From Sipunculus nudus (taxonomy: Eukaryota; Annelida; Sipuncula; Golfingiida; Sipunculidae): 64,000 bases of DNA. The stretch lies in the NCBI GenBank assembly GCA_026874595.1, contig CM049308.1, forward strand, positions 53,891,624-53,955,623, given 5' to 3'. The translations under genes and the position numbers were made by a program. This document shows positions 24,501 to 39,500 of this stretch, piece after piece (position 1 is the first letter of the stretch; every line of letters begins with the position of its first letter). Below the pieces are notes generated by a model. The model saw only the letters and a list, made by a program, of their open reading frames with translations. It searched no databases and had not been told where the DNA came from.

Positions 24501-27500
24501 TGACCAGAGGTCTGATTTTCCACATCATCTAAACCATTGTAGAACCTGTTGCATCAGATTTGTAGGATAGGTCCAGGGGCCTCAGCAGAAAGAACACAGG
24601 TAGCACAGGTGTGAGTCATGCAATGATTCAGGGAGCAGGAACATGAATTACATTTTTGGGACCAAGTCAGGGCATCTCATGATTAACATGTTGTGGCTCA
24701 TCAATGCACTGAATCCCACGCGCTGTGTTGAAGTTGACGCCTGAGATCAGGCCTGGTCCACTGTTTTTAACTCTCATGTACAGGATTAAGCAAATGGTTT
24801 CAGGGCAATATGATGGCAGGTACCAATATATTTCAGTGAGAAGACACTATTTTTCGTATTAATTTAAAATGCTTTACAGGTGATTAGGCCTCTTAAAGTA
24901 CCTGCAGGGTGCTGCACAGGTGTTGGAAGAGGGGTTTTTCAAATAAAAAAAAAATTAAATGTATGCTGCAATTAATTTAGAAATCATGGAATAACTAACA
25001 TATTTTACTGATGATAGTTTTCACTTGCCCAGTGGTTAAATGTTAATGCCAAGCCCTGTATCACAGTCTGGAAGCTTTTATTGATTATAAACAGAGGTGC
25101 ACAGATATGATCCCAGCTGATTCGTACAGACTTTGTTCATACTTATTGTGTACCAGTCAACAGACCTCATCTATAATATCAAATAAATGAGCTAACATTT
25201 CCCTGTTAAGCTATTAGTTTGGTTTACAGGGAAATACAGGGGGAAACTATCTATTTTAGAGTGATTTATTTACAGGAATGGTAAAATGCCTCTTTTCATC
25301 TTTACATATATATACCTAAAATATAACTTATATTTATATTGGTTTGCTTCATATTCGGGGTGTTAAAATTTGGTGATTTGCACTTTTTCAGTGATTCATG
25401 TGGGTTCCATTTTCCCAATATCACAATACCTATACACAGAGTATGACCATTATTATGTAAATTAATTGTATCAAATATTATATACACAAAATCTTATTAA
25501 CAAAAATATGGTTCGTCAATGGCAGACAGTTGTATAGATCTGATATCATTTAAAATATCAATCTTTGTACATACACATTCTATTTTATTCATAATGTTAA
25601 CTTTTCAACTTTAATGATGGGACCTATTATTCATGAAGGTTTAAATATTCACAATAATTTCCCTTCCGTGAATATTACAGTATATATATATACCAAAGTT
25701 TGTTGTAATATAGGTTAAATATCACATAACATAATTTGGGGCTGTTGATAACATATGATTCAGTGTATATATGTGTGTGAGTAAATCAACACTTAAATCC
25801 ATCTGATAGATATGTGATAACATACAGGATACCATGGTATGATAGAATTACTCATCTTCCATCCTGTTGCAAGTTAAATACATATTAAGACCCAAACAAA
25901 AAGTAAATGGATACAAGTGCTGAAATATAACGGCACGTTGGTCATGTAAATACTGGAAGCCAGTGAAATAACTTCCCAGAAGAACGGATGTTTTTTCATA
26001 CTTTCCTCATATAATATGAGTAAATGTACTCGTATCAGTGATGGACTCCCATGCAGATTCTCTGTACTTCGGGGAGTCACATACAGTTTTCCACCAGCTT
26101 CACTGAGACCAAAGAGAATCATTACTTAAGAGGTTTTCAAAGAATCTTTTACAATTATATGTAAATTATATATGAGAAGAACATGAGAAGGGAATATATA
26201 ATATAATGTAGTATAATGCAATGTAATGTAATATAATATAATATATAATTAATCATGTAGATTATACAATTATTTTGTGGTTATCAGTCATATTGTAATA
26301 AGTAAATAACAGTTGAGTTGAACACAAGAAGGGAATATAGAATATAATTTTATAGTATAATATCATATCATATAATATCATATAACTAAAAATGGAGATT
26401 ATACAATTATTTTAAGGTTATCAGTCAAACTTTAAAACTCATACTTCCAGAAGATAACATTTTGAAGACCAGCCAAGTAGTGTTATCTGAAAAAGTGACA
26501 TTTCTTTGTTGAGACAGCCCTCGATTAAAATCCTGATTCTTTCAAAGCTGAGGTTTAAAGTCAGTGCATTGGGTCATTTTGCAAGGAAGGGTCCATGGCC
26601 TGTAACCATATGATCAGAATAACTTGTTAATATTGAGCCTTCTGGATTTCAGGTTGAGAAATAATCTAGAAATCATAACCCGTTGTTAAAACAAGAAAAA
26701 TGAATCTCTTGAGGTTTTATCAAGATTTTGCCTGTGTCTTACTCACAAACAAGTGCACCTTTCAGGGGTTTCTTGGTGGTATGACCTAGCAATGGGGATA
26801 ATCACCCATGGCCTGCTGGTGCAGAAGTCACGGGGCCTAAGTAACACCAGTATATAAAATGAGATTAAGAGTGTGATACTGGCCTGTCACATAGTCTGAA
26901 TTCTGAATGAAATTCTGCAGATGTACATGTATATATAAAGAGCGAAACTAACATTAAAAAATGGCTGCAGTTACTTAAAAAAAATAATGAAAATATTTCC
27001 TGGGAGGCTCAGGTGAGGATTGTTACTTTCCAGAGATCAGGTTTTATTTTATTAAACAATAACAGTCACAAGAAATGTGTATCCTTCTGGGTTATTTATA
27101 TTTTGTTTCTGCTGACTCACTCTTTACATTTAAGACAGACATTGATCATGGAATGGCTGCTTTACTATAAACAATTATTTCTTATATAATTAATCAATAC
27201 CTACTGTTTAACTTAATATTTTTTATTTACATTGATTTTGGAATTATACCAAAATAGTGAGTCAGCCAGTATGGATTAACAATAATGTCAGTGTGGTGAA
27301 CTGTCAAAAAGTACTTATGTTATATGATGTGGTGTAGATAAGGCGAGTTTGTAAACGAGGTAATATTAATGCAGATAATATCATTGCAACTACTGCAGTT
27401 ATTGTAATATGTCACATGAACTGACACATAATTAAGGCTTGGATGGCAACCATTATTTTTCCATTTTCATTTGGGTGGGGCTATTTAGGGGTCAAGTATC

Positions 27501-30500
27501 ATTTAGTTAAAACCTTTATATATCAGTTAATTGTATCTGCCAAAACAAAGTTTTGCAGATACCATGTGTTTGACCTGTTTCAGCCACCGTGTTCTTTTCA
27601 GGAGAACTCTTCTGAGACCTTGCACTGATCTTTCTGAAATCTGGCATAGTTATTTGTTCACCTGTGCAGTTGTGCCTAACGAAGATAGGTGGTGCCACCT
27701 GCAGTCCTTATTGTGCAATATATGAATCTGGGTGTCTTTTTAATAGCAGCCCATATCTCTGGAGTGGTTCAATGTATTGAGCTAAATTTTGCATATCCAT
27801 AGATCTTTGATCATTCCATCTCGTGGTTGTGAGACTGGTGGGGCCACCTGCAAAAAGATTCATCAGTTCCTGCAGACTGGTGGCTCCACCTGGATTTTTA
27901 AAAAATTTTTAAGCATGTTTCTCTATATTTGAGACTTTCAAAGATGTGGTCTTCAATTAACAGGGCACAATTAGTGACTATTGGACCTGAAATCTTCTCA
28001 CTTGACATCCAGGGAGGTCCCTTTAAAAAATCACCATGGAAACCTGAAATAAGGTCTCTGTTACCCTTATCCTTCGAGGTATTGGGCTCAATAGTACCCC
28101 CAGAATAATGAAACATTTGATACAAAAGTTCCTATATCTGAATAACTACTGCATTGATTGCCATGATTCTTTGTATACTTATTGATGAAATAGTGTTCCA
28201 TCATTTCCTGAAGACTGATGATGCCATTTGTATTTTTCTAATTTTTACACATTTTTTTCTCCATATTTGAGACCGTCAAAGATGTTGTCTTCTGTTAAGA
28301 GAGCACAAATAGTAACCATTGGACCTGGAATCTTCTCACTTGACATCCAGGGAGGTCCATGAAAAATCTCCTTGGAAACCTGAAATTAGGTCTTTGTTAG
28401 TGTTACCCATACCCTCCAGGCTATGCTTCAGTTGATTGGGGATACCACCTTGCATGCATATTCATCATGGAGTGTCTCATCAGTTCCTACAGACTGGTGG
28501 CACCACCTGGATTTTTTTAGCGAACCTGTTAGCTTATGGGATGGTGCATCGACATCTGCCGTATGTCATGCGTGATGCGTTGTCTGTACGTTAACCATAG
28601 CTATCTCAAAAACAGCAGGAGCTAGCATTACCAAATTTTTTGCAAATAATCAGTCATCTAAAAAACTCTATCTGATTTTGTTTTTTATTTTCTAACTGCA
28701 TTTTCTTAGATTTTATAGGGAAAAAGCTAAAAAAGCTTTAAAAATCTTCTTCTCAAAAACTGTCCAGCCAAATTGTCCATTATTTCACAGAAATGATCCC
28801 TGGAACAATCTCTCTCAAGTTTGTTTGAATGGTTCCAGTTCGGAGATTTTTGGCCAAGTTACAAGAGGTTGAACTTAGTCATCTGTCCAAAAAAGCACAC
28901 TAAAATTAAAATCTGAGAAACAGCTAGAGCTGTAATCACCAAATTTTATACCAATGTTTGTCACATATGTCAAATCTGAAATTGGGGTATTGATGGCGCC
29001 ACCTACATTGATCTGTTTTTTACAAGCAAAAATGTAATTTTAAACTCTTCTAGCTTGTACACTGATTTATGATGACTCTGTTAAGCTGATTGGTTTAAAC
29101 TTTACAAGAATTATTCTATGGTAGGGTTCTGCCAGTTTTATTAGAATAGATTGGGTTAATACAGCTTTAAAAAAGCATTGTAGCCAATTGAAAAAGGCTT
29201 TCTGTGTTTAAAAAAACAGATTTGACAACATGCTGAGTTTCAGCAGCCAAGTCAAGAGGTCACTCAGTACAACCAGATGGGGTCCAGACACCACTATGGC
29301 AACTGACCTGGCTCTGGCTGGTGTCTAGACAATGTGTCTAGACATCTAGACACAGCGTCTAGACATCTAGACACAATGTCTAGACGCAGAATTCCCAGAT
29401 TATTGGAACTATATCTTTCAGCTGTTTGAAAAAACTTAAGTTGCATTTTTAGCGAATCTGTGAGCTTAATTCAAACTTTACACATTTCTTTGAATTTTTG
29501 TTTTTGAGACCTTCGAAGATGCGGTCATCTGTTAACAGGGAACAAATCGTAACCATTGCACCTGGAATCTTCTATCTTGACATCCAGGGAGGTCCATCAA
29601 AAATCTCCTTGGAAACCTGAAATAAGGTCTTTGTTACCCATATCCTCCGAGCCATGCTTCAGTTGAATGGGGATACCTCCTACAAAATTTGGTATTCAGA
29701 TGATAAAATTCCTTTGTGAATGTCTTCCTAGTTTCAAATTTATACACATTTTCATCATCACAGGGGCTGAATCGTAACAATTTTGCACTTAGTGACCCCT
29801 CTCATCATCTACCTCCACATGGGTATTTAGGTCACCATGACCTCATTTGTATACAGGTTTCTGCTCAGTGCCCTTAGGACAACCCGTACGAAACACATAA
29901 ATGCATCTAGTATCACACTACAGCCAATACCAACTAGTCAATCAGCTGAGCATCATGACCCATGGGTCACTTGTTAAATCATTGTCATTGATATTACACC
30001 GCACCCAATTTTCATTATAATTTCCATATGACGACATGGCTTCCTTACTAGTTGCCCTGAAAGTGTTTATTCACAAATTCTCCAAAAAAAAAATATTATG
30101 GATTTTAATGAAATTTGATGGGAGGGAAGGCAGAGGAAGAAGATTGCATTTTTTGGCATTTGTCATATCTTTCACAGCAGGACCCAGTCTCTGTTCTTGC
30201 ACAATCTGCCGGTCAAATACAGTGGTGAACATGAAGTTTGTTTACCTGACCAACATTAATTTGTATATATTAATTTTTTAACAGAAGCTCCTGATCAGAT
30301 GGTGGTAACCTGGGTGACACAGAGTGCAACAAACACCTCCACGGTGGAGTATGGGATGCACAACCTGGCACTGGTAGTGACTGGGACCACGGATAAGTTT
30401 ACTGATGGCGGCAGTGAGCACAGAGTTCTCTACATGCACCGAGTTACACTGACGGACCTTAAACCTGCGCAGAAATACAGTGAGTAGTGAGGTTCTGTTT

Positions 30501-33500
30501 TGATTAGTACACATCTACTTGATATAAACATAGTTTATTAAGAGGTTCCAGGTTTAATCCAAAGATTCCATGTGTAATGCAATAATTTACTGTTTACATA
30601 GATAGCATTTTACAATAAGCATAGAATTTCAATACTATCTGCATCCTACTATAATTTGAGGATATAAAGGGGCCCAATCACCTTTAAAGCATGTTGAGTT
30701 AAAGTAAATCTGTACCTGCCAAAATATTGCCCTGAAACCATTTACTTTCTCCTGTCAACAAATGTTAAAAACAGTGGACCGGGCACGATGACAGGTGTCA
30801 ACATAATCACAGCGTGTGGGGCCATGTGCATCGCTGAGCCAAACCGTGTCAATCAGGAGATGCCTGGTCTAACTTGGCCCAAAAAATGTAAAACATGTTT
30901 CTGCTGGCTGAAACACAGCATGTTGCCCTTTTAAACGGACCTCCGCTTAGCGGCCTTGTTATGGTAAACAGACTGTGTTTACTAACATGGAGAGCCATAA
31001 CATAGTGTTAAACAGCCGTATGCGAGTAAAATGAGACCGTGTGCTGGGACAGTTTTGCTGGGAAACATTTGTATTAAGCAAATGATCTGATAGTGTGAAA
31101 GAATAGCCATAATTTAGCTCCTGATTATGTCCCTTTAAGCATGGTCCAAAAAAGTGTTATCCCACCCTAACCTTTGCTGATACACCTTCCCTAGCCACAG
31201 TACTTTCTCTGCAGATAGATACTTGACTGGATGTTGTCCTCGAGGCACTTTTGTCACATGTCCCTTTGCCCTTATCGAACCCACATATGGGGTCTGCCAA
31301 TTTTGTACACCCTAGAACCTGGATGTTACAAGTGGCATGTTAAAATTATGGGAATACTGCTAGTTGCAGTACTATTTAAAAGCCTGTTTGTAATTTTTTT
31401 TGCAGTACTGTAATTCAGTTTAATTTTATGTATCTATACTTCCAACATTTCCTCTGTTAAATTTTAGGAAGAAAAACACAGAGCGATTTTTATATATGTA
31501 ATTTTGAGTAGTAGTATTGGGAGGGAAAATTAATTTCAAGACACTTATCTCAAGAAGTAATATGGCTACACACCAAAAACCCTGATCACAACAAGAGTGG
31601 TCTTACACCACAAGATTTACTACTTTAATAGGTACACAAACAGGGCAGTTTTTCTTGGCTAATACTCAATACTTGGCAGATAGGCAGGAGGATGATGTTT
31701 ATGAAGCTCTTAAGTTTCACATTGTACCATAAAGAAATCTGTTAAACTCTATGCAGCCATATTTACTATCATCAAGGAGTTTACAGGACTGGAGTAACAA
31801 CTGTCAGAAGCCCTGCCAGGTCCCGAGTGTCAGTCGTGCGCTAATTGCAATTAAGACATGATAAGCCCATTAACTCTATTGTACGCCTATTGTGCCGCGG
31901 TGTCAGGCGCAGCGGCGGCACGTCCTTTGATAAAGCGAGCCTGCTAGATGTTACTTCTGCGGTCCGCTGTAGCTCGCTGAAGCGGAGAGCGATATATCCA
32001 GTAACTGAGCAGTAAATCACTGGAATAACATTGACCGGAATTATGAATGCGCAAATGGTTTGTTTTGTCAAGAATTATGCGCAACAAATATATCTAGAGA
32101 GGTCTTGTGTTGAGGAATCACTTGACCAATTTTTGGATAGATGCGGACACTCTACATCAACTTATGCCGTGATTCATGACGGACGACTGGTAAGTGTAAA
32201 CCTTACTTTCCCTGAATAACTTCGGAATTATAAAAAATTCCATCAGTTCCCACACTTCTGACTTATATTAATAATTGGCCATGTATTATAGTATTCCGAC
32301 GATAAAAAAAAAATTTTTAGCTTATGCTCGGATGACTTTCATTTTGATGGATAACAGCGAGCCATTGTCCGCTCTGTCACTGACGGCGTTGTTCTCGTAT
32401 TATCGCCCATATGTACCGCAGCCAAGCTATAGCTCAGGCGTCATTAGCAACGAAACCTTCACACACGTTTCCAACACATATGGAAATATGGTGTTCAAAC
32501 TTATGATTGTTCAAAAATTTATATTAAGTACTACCGGAGATAAATTTCGGGAGAAACTTACTCATCCCTGTCAAAATATTTATAAAAATACCGGTACTAT
32601 AAAATCCTGTAATTATTTTGTTAAACTGTGGAAACATATTTATCGCATTGAGTTTTAATGTACATTTTTATTTGGAATTTCAGTGGGTCTCGCGTTAGTT
32701 CACATTGGTGGTCTCCGGGAACTAACGAGCTGTTCCGAAGTCACGCCGAAGGGTGGTCTCTCGCGCTGAATCAATTAGCGCCGGGCTTATCAGCGGCATC
32801 TCTGTGTGCCATTGAGCAGCGAGTTTTATGACCCCCGTCAGCAACAACCGACACGGCCAGACTCTCACTTGATACTCCATCCCTGTAAACTCCTTGCTAT
32901 CATTAAGTGAGGAGTCAGTTACTTGGCATGTATTGGAACCTCATCTGTCACTTCATTTGAACCTTGTTTGGTCAAGCATTTTGTATTGACCTCTTACAGC
33001 TTAAAAAGTCTAGAAAGAAGACAAAAACAAAAATGTGTTTGAAATACTAGAAATCTGCATTCTAAGGAATGCAAGCCTCTGCCGTATTGAGTGTCCCTAT
33101 CGTGGGATGCTCCCAAAACAGTGTTTCCTTTCACTTAATTGGCCCATATTCCGAGGTCCATTCATGCATAAGTGACTGTACGTTTGTGAATAATCCTTGA
33201 TGATGTTCCTGAATACAGATCATGTGCAGGATGGACACCAAAATTTAATCGGTTCTTCATTGGCCCATTCCCATGATGGTCTGCAAATTTCATGAGATTC
33301 TGTTCTTGACAGCATGAGTTATGTTGTGAACAAACACACAATCACCCATGAACAGGGATGAACACATACCCTCCTGGCACAGACAATAATGTTTTATAAG
33401 CACACTGTGTCCAGATTATCTGTTCTTTGCCAAGAGCTGAAGTATTATCATCATCATTATATTCTATATATTTCAGTGTACCACTGTGGATCTACTGATG

Positions 33501-36500
33501 GCTGGAGCAGTATTTTTTCCTTCACGGCTCTGCCAGCAGGGACCAACTGGAGCCCAAGGTTCGCTGTTTATGGAGATTTCGGGAACGCCAATGCTCAGTC
33601 CCTGGGGAGACTACAGGAAGAGACACAGCAAGGCAACTTTGATGCCATCCTCCATGTTGGTAAGTGTCAGAGTGTTCTGGATAGAATTATTTAATTTGTT
33701 GTTGATCTAACCATTAACTTATTTGACCATAATCCCATGTACATTCAATGAAAAATCATGAGCAGAGCAATTGGGAGCAACTGATTAGTCTGTGACAAGC
33801 ATAAAATTTGCATAATTTGGGCCACTTTCCCAGACAGAACACATGTAGTCTGTATCAGTTGTCCTGTCCACATGTTTTTCTGGGATATTGTTTATACGAA
33901 GGAGACAGTATAAAAGGTTTTACCTTGCACTGAATTCATATGAGACAAAAATCCAAACAATTCGCAATGATTGAGATATATTCATCAGTGGAGAACAGAT
34001 GTATAGGAATTCCTGCTGATGGCATCAGTGAATGCAATTTCATATGCGAGCAACCTTTGTGACATCACTGTTGTGTTAGTAGGAACGTTTTGGGGACTCA
34101 TTAGCATAATTTGGTCAAAGGGGCAGAGCATAAGGACTGTGGTGGTTAGGTCAATTGGCAGGAAGTAGCCTAGTGGTTAAGGCATTAGATTACAAGATTG
34201 GAAAGTGTTTGTTGAACCCCATCATTCCCTTAAACACAAAATGGTGAAAACTCTCAAAATGACAGATTATGACTTTTTTTATTATTCAGGTTAAGCTACC
34301 AGCTAATCCTGAATAATAACAGTAGAACCCATCTGAAAGACCACCTGGCCTATAAGAACACCTGTGGATTAAGACCACCCTTGGGTGAACTGAAAACATT
34401 CACATTGGTTATAACTGACCTCACTGATACTTAAGACCAATTTTGACCAGTCCCATGGGTGGTCTCATAACACAGGTTTCACTGTACCTTATCCTTATCA
34501 TCATGTTTCAGTCACCTACATTCAAGAATCAACTGACAATGAGTCTGACTGACCATGAACCTATCTTAAAAAAGTTTTTTAATCTTTGACATTAAAATAA
34601 ACATGTAAAGAGTGGAGATCCTGAAAATGACTCGAACAAGTTTCAGGTCAAATCAAGGATAGCTTTAGCTTTTGTTGAATGTATAGTGTAATCATATGAC
34701 AACCTTGATAAGATGACCACTACACTATCATGACAGATTTGTTTGGCCCATGCAAAACGCATAATGCAAGTTTGTTGTAATCATTTGTTGAAACTGTCAA
34801 ACTAAACCTGTGATTCCTTATAAAAAATAAATAAATAAATCAGTATTGACTAAATTAAAAAAATTGATATTCCTAATGCATGGATCTGGCGTGCAGAATG
34901 TGTATCCGGTAAAACAGAATCGCTATATGTAGCAATATATGCTGGTTCCATATGGTATCCAGGAGCAGGAAATACGGGTAGTTAAAAAACATGTCGCCAT
35001 GCCAGTACATATGAAATCTCTCAATATGCATTTTTCATACTAGCTGCATTCTGCATCCCACATTCTATAAATAAGGAATATTAGCTTGACATGTCCATTT
35101 TTAGTGATAAAAAATGTAGACATGCTAGTGAATTGTTTTTCTGGATACATGCATTCCAACTGATGTTGTTTTAGAGCTTCATCGCTGCTGCTACCCCCAA
35201 TAAATTGATAAACTCTTCTCATGACAATCTTTACTCCATGGTTGAAATAACCATCAAATCTACCGGGTCATTATTCATGTGAAAAAGGAAGTATAATATA
35301 ATGATTGTAATATAATTTGAAATATTTCATTGAGGAACATTATCTGTGAAAATAATCACTTCAGTCTGAATTGCTTCCAAACACCATAATCAACACAAGA
35401 TGTAAATATGTTAAAATGAAGATAATACTCAAATATATTTTATTTTTTTAGGTGATTTTGCTTACAATATGGACACAGTAAGTACAGAATATATTCATAG
35501 ATTTTCATATTACTTTAAAGGTTAAGCTGAACGAACAAGAATATAAAACGCCACTGGTAAATTGTTTCTTTAATATATATATATATATATATGTATGTAT
35601 TTAGCACAATTTCAAGCAGGAAAAAATATCATCTAATATATAAATACCTATTGATATAAGGATACATGTCACTATGAATAATAATGTTTGATGTATGGTT
35701 GTCATATTTACATAATCCAGTTCTGGATACATTATATATAGTTAATAATGAGGAAGTAAATGTATATATAATGCTTCTCATGCATGTGGATATATTGGGG
35801 ATATAGTACAGTAAATTATCATTATAATATTATGTTAGGGATGTGTAGGAAACTTCATTGATTAAATAAGGTATGAGGTATTGCTGGTATTTTGTCACTG
35901 ATATATGGGTTAAGTTTGGGAAATTCATAAAGTGGAACTTCCTAACTGCTGACACTCCGAGTTCTTTGGGTCTGTTTCAGCAGAACTGCCCATAAGGATA
36001 AACATAGACTGGGCTTTTTGTTTGCAGAGTTTTAAATTTGTGGCATTTGTGATATAAAATTCTCATAAAAATAAAACCTTTCAGAATAAGATGCCTCATC
36101 TGTATAAGATGACCAGTCATTATACTTTTCCTTAATTTGCATTTTATGTACGTTATAATATTGTATTAAATCAATTCCTCAGGCATTAAAAATGAAATGG
36201 ATAAGATTGATTATGTAACTAGTAACCTATTGTTTATGTTACCCTTAAGTCAGATATTGATTTTTTTAATAACGTCAGATTGTTCATATTTTTGCTGATT
36301 ACAAACAACAAGTTTTCAATCTTTCAGTTGGGTCCTCATCAAATTGTTAAGATTTTGTTTGCAGATTTAATGATGAATATGATAATGGGTATATTATGTA
36401 TACTGTATAGTAATATTGTGAAAATGGAATCCCCAGAAAACACAAAAAAAAGTGAAAACCTCAAATATTCAGCAGTCCAAATGTGAAGCCAGCCAGTTAA

Positions 36501-39500
36501 GAGTACATATCTGTATGTATTATGTATATGTATATTTGTGTACACATATATGCATAAGAGACAAATACAGAGTTGTTGACAGTGTTCATTATGTTGTTTA
36601 GGACAATGCCAGAATTGGTGATGCTTTCATGAACCAAATACAAACTGTCGCAGCCTATGTTCCTTATATGACCTGTGTGGGCAACCATGAGCTTGCATAG
36701 TAAGTATTGAAGAAAAAAAAACCACCAAAAACACCAAGAGTGTATCTGATTGACCTGGACATTTTTTTTTCAAGAGTTACATATTGTTAGTCGATATTTT
36801 ATTTAGATTTTGTGTACCCTGATAATTGTCTCCACCTATTTGTAGGTGGAGATATTTGTTTTTGTCATTCTTTTTCTTATTATTCTGCCACTTTTTTCAG
36901 CTGGTTTCATTGATACTTACCAAAGATGTACCTGACTGTGGGCCAATTTCTTTGACCAAGTTTTAGTGACCTTGATATATTATTCAAGGTCACAGGGGCC
37001 AAAAAGTGCAATTTTTTTCAGATTTTCAAAGTCAATTATCTTCTTAACTGTAAGGTGTAAAGAAAAATGGATACAAAACCCTTTATCAATTCTAGTTCCA
37101 AACATTTCTCTAGCAAAATTTTTAGGAAGTGGCTAAACTGCCGATATATTCTTATTAAGGAAATTGATTCTAAACTGTTTTTTTTTTCTGGATGCATCTT
37201 ATTCTATTTGTAGTTATTGATATTGTCTGTTGAACCCACATTGATATTTCCCTAGTACCTAAGTCCAGGAGCAAACTTAAATTTTAATTTAACAATTGTG
37301 ATATGACTTTCACATGCCCTTTTACATTAGCCCTTAAATATGACCAAAGTTACCTACAACAGATTTGTAATTTACATGTTTAAATTCTGATATTTTCTAC
37401 ATTACAGCAATTTTTCCAACTACATGTCCAGATTTTCTATGCCAAAGGCCAATGGGGATGGTCATAATATGTTTTTCAGGTGAGTTTCTTTACTAAAGCA
37501 AGTTCCACTTTGACCATATAGAAATTTGTTAATCTTCTCTTAAATTCAAAGATCATGCAGAACCTTTGAATAAATGAGTAAAGAGTAATGAATTGACAAA
37601 CTGTATTGAATACACCCACATTAACCTATTTTTTTGAAAAAAGTGAAAATTTCAGTATATCACTTATGATGTGAATTTTATTATATGACAGTAATATAAT
37701 ATTTATAAAGTAAATGACATTTCTATTTTCCATTTAATTAACTGCCTTCTATCACATTTCTTTGCAAATGATGTAAACAGAATGGTTAAAATATAAAAAA
37801 TAAAAAAGAATGTCAGCCTATTTTACTATCTTACACATGTTTACCTCTTCTGCATTTTTAGTATAAAGTTAAAACAAAATATCAGTTCATGCACAAAACT
37901 AATATCTTTAACTTTGAGAATTTTTTTTATGGCAGAGCTCCAGTGAATGGTTTTAAAATATTATGATAGTAATAACCTCTGTCATTTCAGCTTTAATATA
38001 GGACCTGCCCACATTGTTTCTTTCAACTCAGAGTACTACTACTTCACACAGTATGGATGGTCACAAATTGTAAACCAGTATAAATGGCTGGAAAATGACC
38101 TTAGGGTAAGTGTGTAATTAAAGTGGGACTTCGCGTATGTAATCATGATTATTCATGATGCTGATTAAATTTTCAAAATCTTGCAGTGTTATTTTCACAT
38201 ATAGGGCAAATTACTGATGAAAGACAATTCACTCAAATTATTGATGAAAGACAATTAACTCTAGCACAAATGCAAAACTAAAAAAAACTTCCCACAAACG
38301 GATTATGTGGCCTAGCAGAAGAGCACGGGACTCAAAGCAGGGAGATTATGGTTTGTTCTCACCTAGGGTGAGAGCTCCGTAGGCTTAATGAAAAGGCCGT
38401 GCCCCTTAGCTGTGTTTCACTCACAAACCAGTGTGTTTTAGGAAGTTCTTTGGTGTGACCGAGCAATGGGGAAGATTACACACCCAGAGCCTGCAGGTGT
38501 GGTGGTAACCAGGCCTGGGTGACACCTTGATATAAATGAAAGGTAGCATGTGCTATGTCCCTGTCATTTAGACTGAAACTGAAATGAAATATTACAGATA
38601 AACATACTTAGTTAAGCTAGCATTAAAATGGGGATGGTAACCTCCAAAAACAAGTGAGGTAGAAACTGCTATTACACAGCTGTGTATCCCTGTCCTGTTT
38701 TAGGATCTGCACCATTTGACTATTGTCCAGATAAACATCTGTGGTTATTGGTTGAGTCTTAACAGGAAACTTAATAAGAAAGATGTAGGAGGAACTTGTG
38801 ATTTAGATTTATCTTTAAATAATCTTTCTTATGGTCACATTTGGCTCTAAGCTCTGAAGTCAAACTTTATTTATTTGAAATCATTGCATAAAGTTTTTGG
38901 CGTAACAACCACTGTTAGGGCCAACATCATGTGTGATAGAGCCATAAGAAGCTGATTATTTTATTTAATGGTAATATGTGAAGGGATAATAAAGAAGGGA
39001 GAATTGAAACTTAAATAGCAGTCAATTTGTTCTATGTGTACATCATGATGCAGTGTTTGACATATAAAACTGTAGTGATTTTGAGTCATCACTGCCTATA
39101 GACTCTCTTTTCTTTTATGTTTAATTAAAGTAATGTGTGTTCAGACACTGTGTGGTTACCTGAGAAATAAGAAATGCAGTACAGACAATATTTCCACAAA
39201 CAGCAATACCACTTCCATTGAATTTTCAAAGAACTGTTCATAATAAATCAAACTGTCCTCTCTTCTCCATATATGCTGGTATTATATAACCCTTATAGAC
39301 AGCTTAGCCCCATGATCCCTAGGTCCATTGCATTTTAATTTATTTCATCTTTAGGAAGCCAACAAACCTGAGAACAGAGCAGCACGACCTTGGATCATCT
39401 CCATGTGTCACCGTCCCTTGTATTGTTCAAACAGTGATGACCCTGAACACTGCACCAACACAGAGAATATAGTAAGTACATACAAACAGTAATGACCCTG

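Larger units (their letters stand above)
18555..30284. other. ACP7: ACP7 intron 1: what the unlabelled stretches hold
   Basis: 11.7 kb. Named elements inside it are listed separately. Between them (19405-20056, 21250-22544, 23340-24306, 24897-26734, 26981-27900) I see AT-rich unique-looking sequence, short A/T tracts and a pogo-like end fragment near 20529 (AGTGAAACCTCG), but no exon. Confidence 0.5.

Noticed and set aside
32275-32658. 127-codon plus-strand frame inside the 1.1-kb TIR element
   Set aside because: No transposase motif (no DDE/D spacing, no zinc finger) and no relatives recognised.
34165-34235. tRNA gene
   Set aside because: A- and B-box-like motifs are present, but no cloverleaf with paired acceptor and anticodon stems can be drawn; it is a SINE head.
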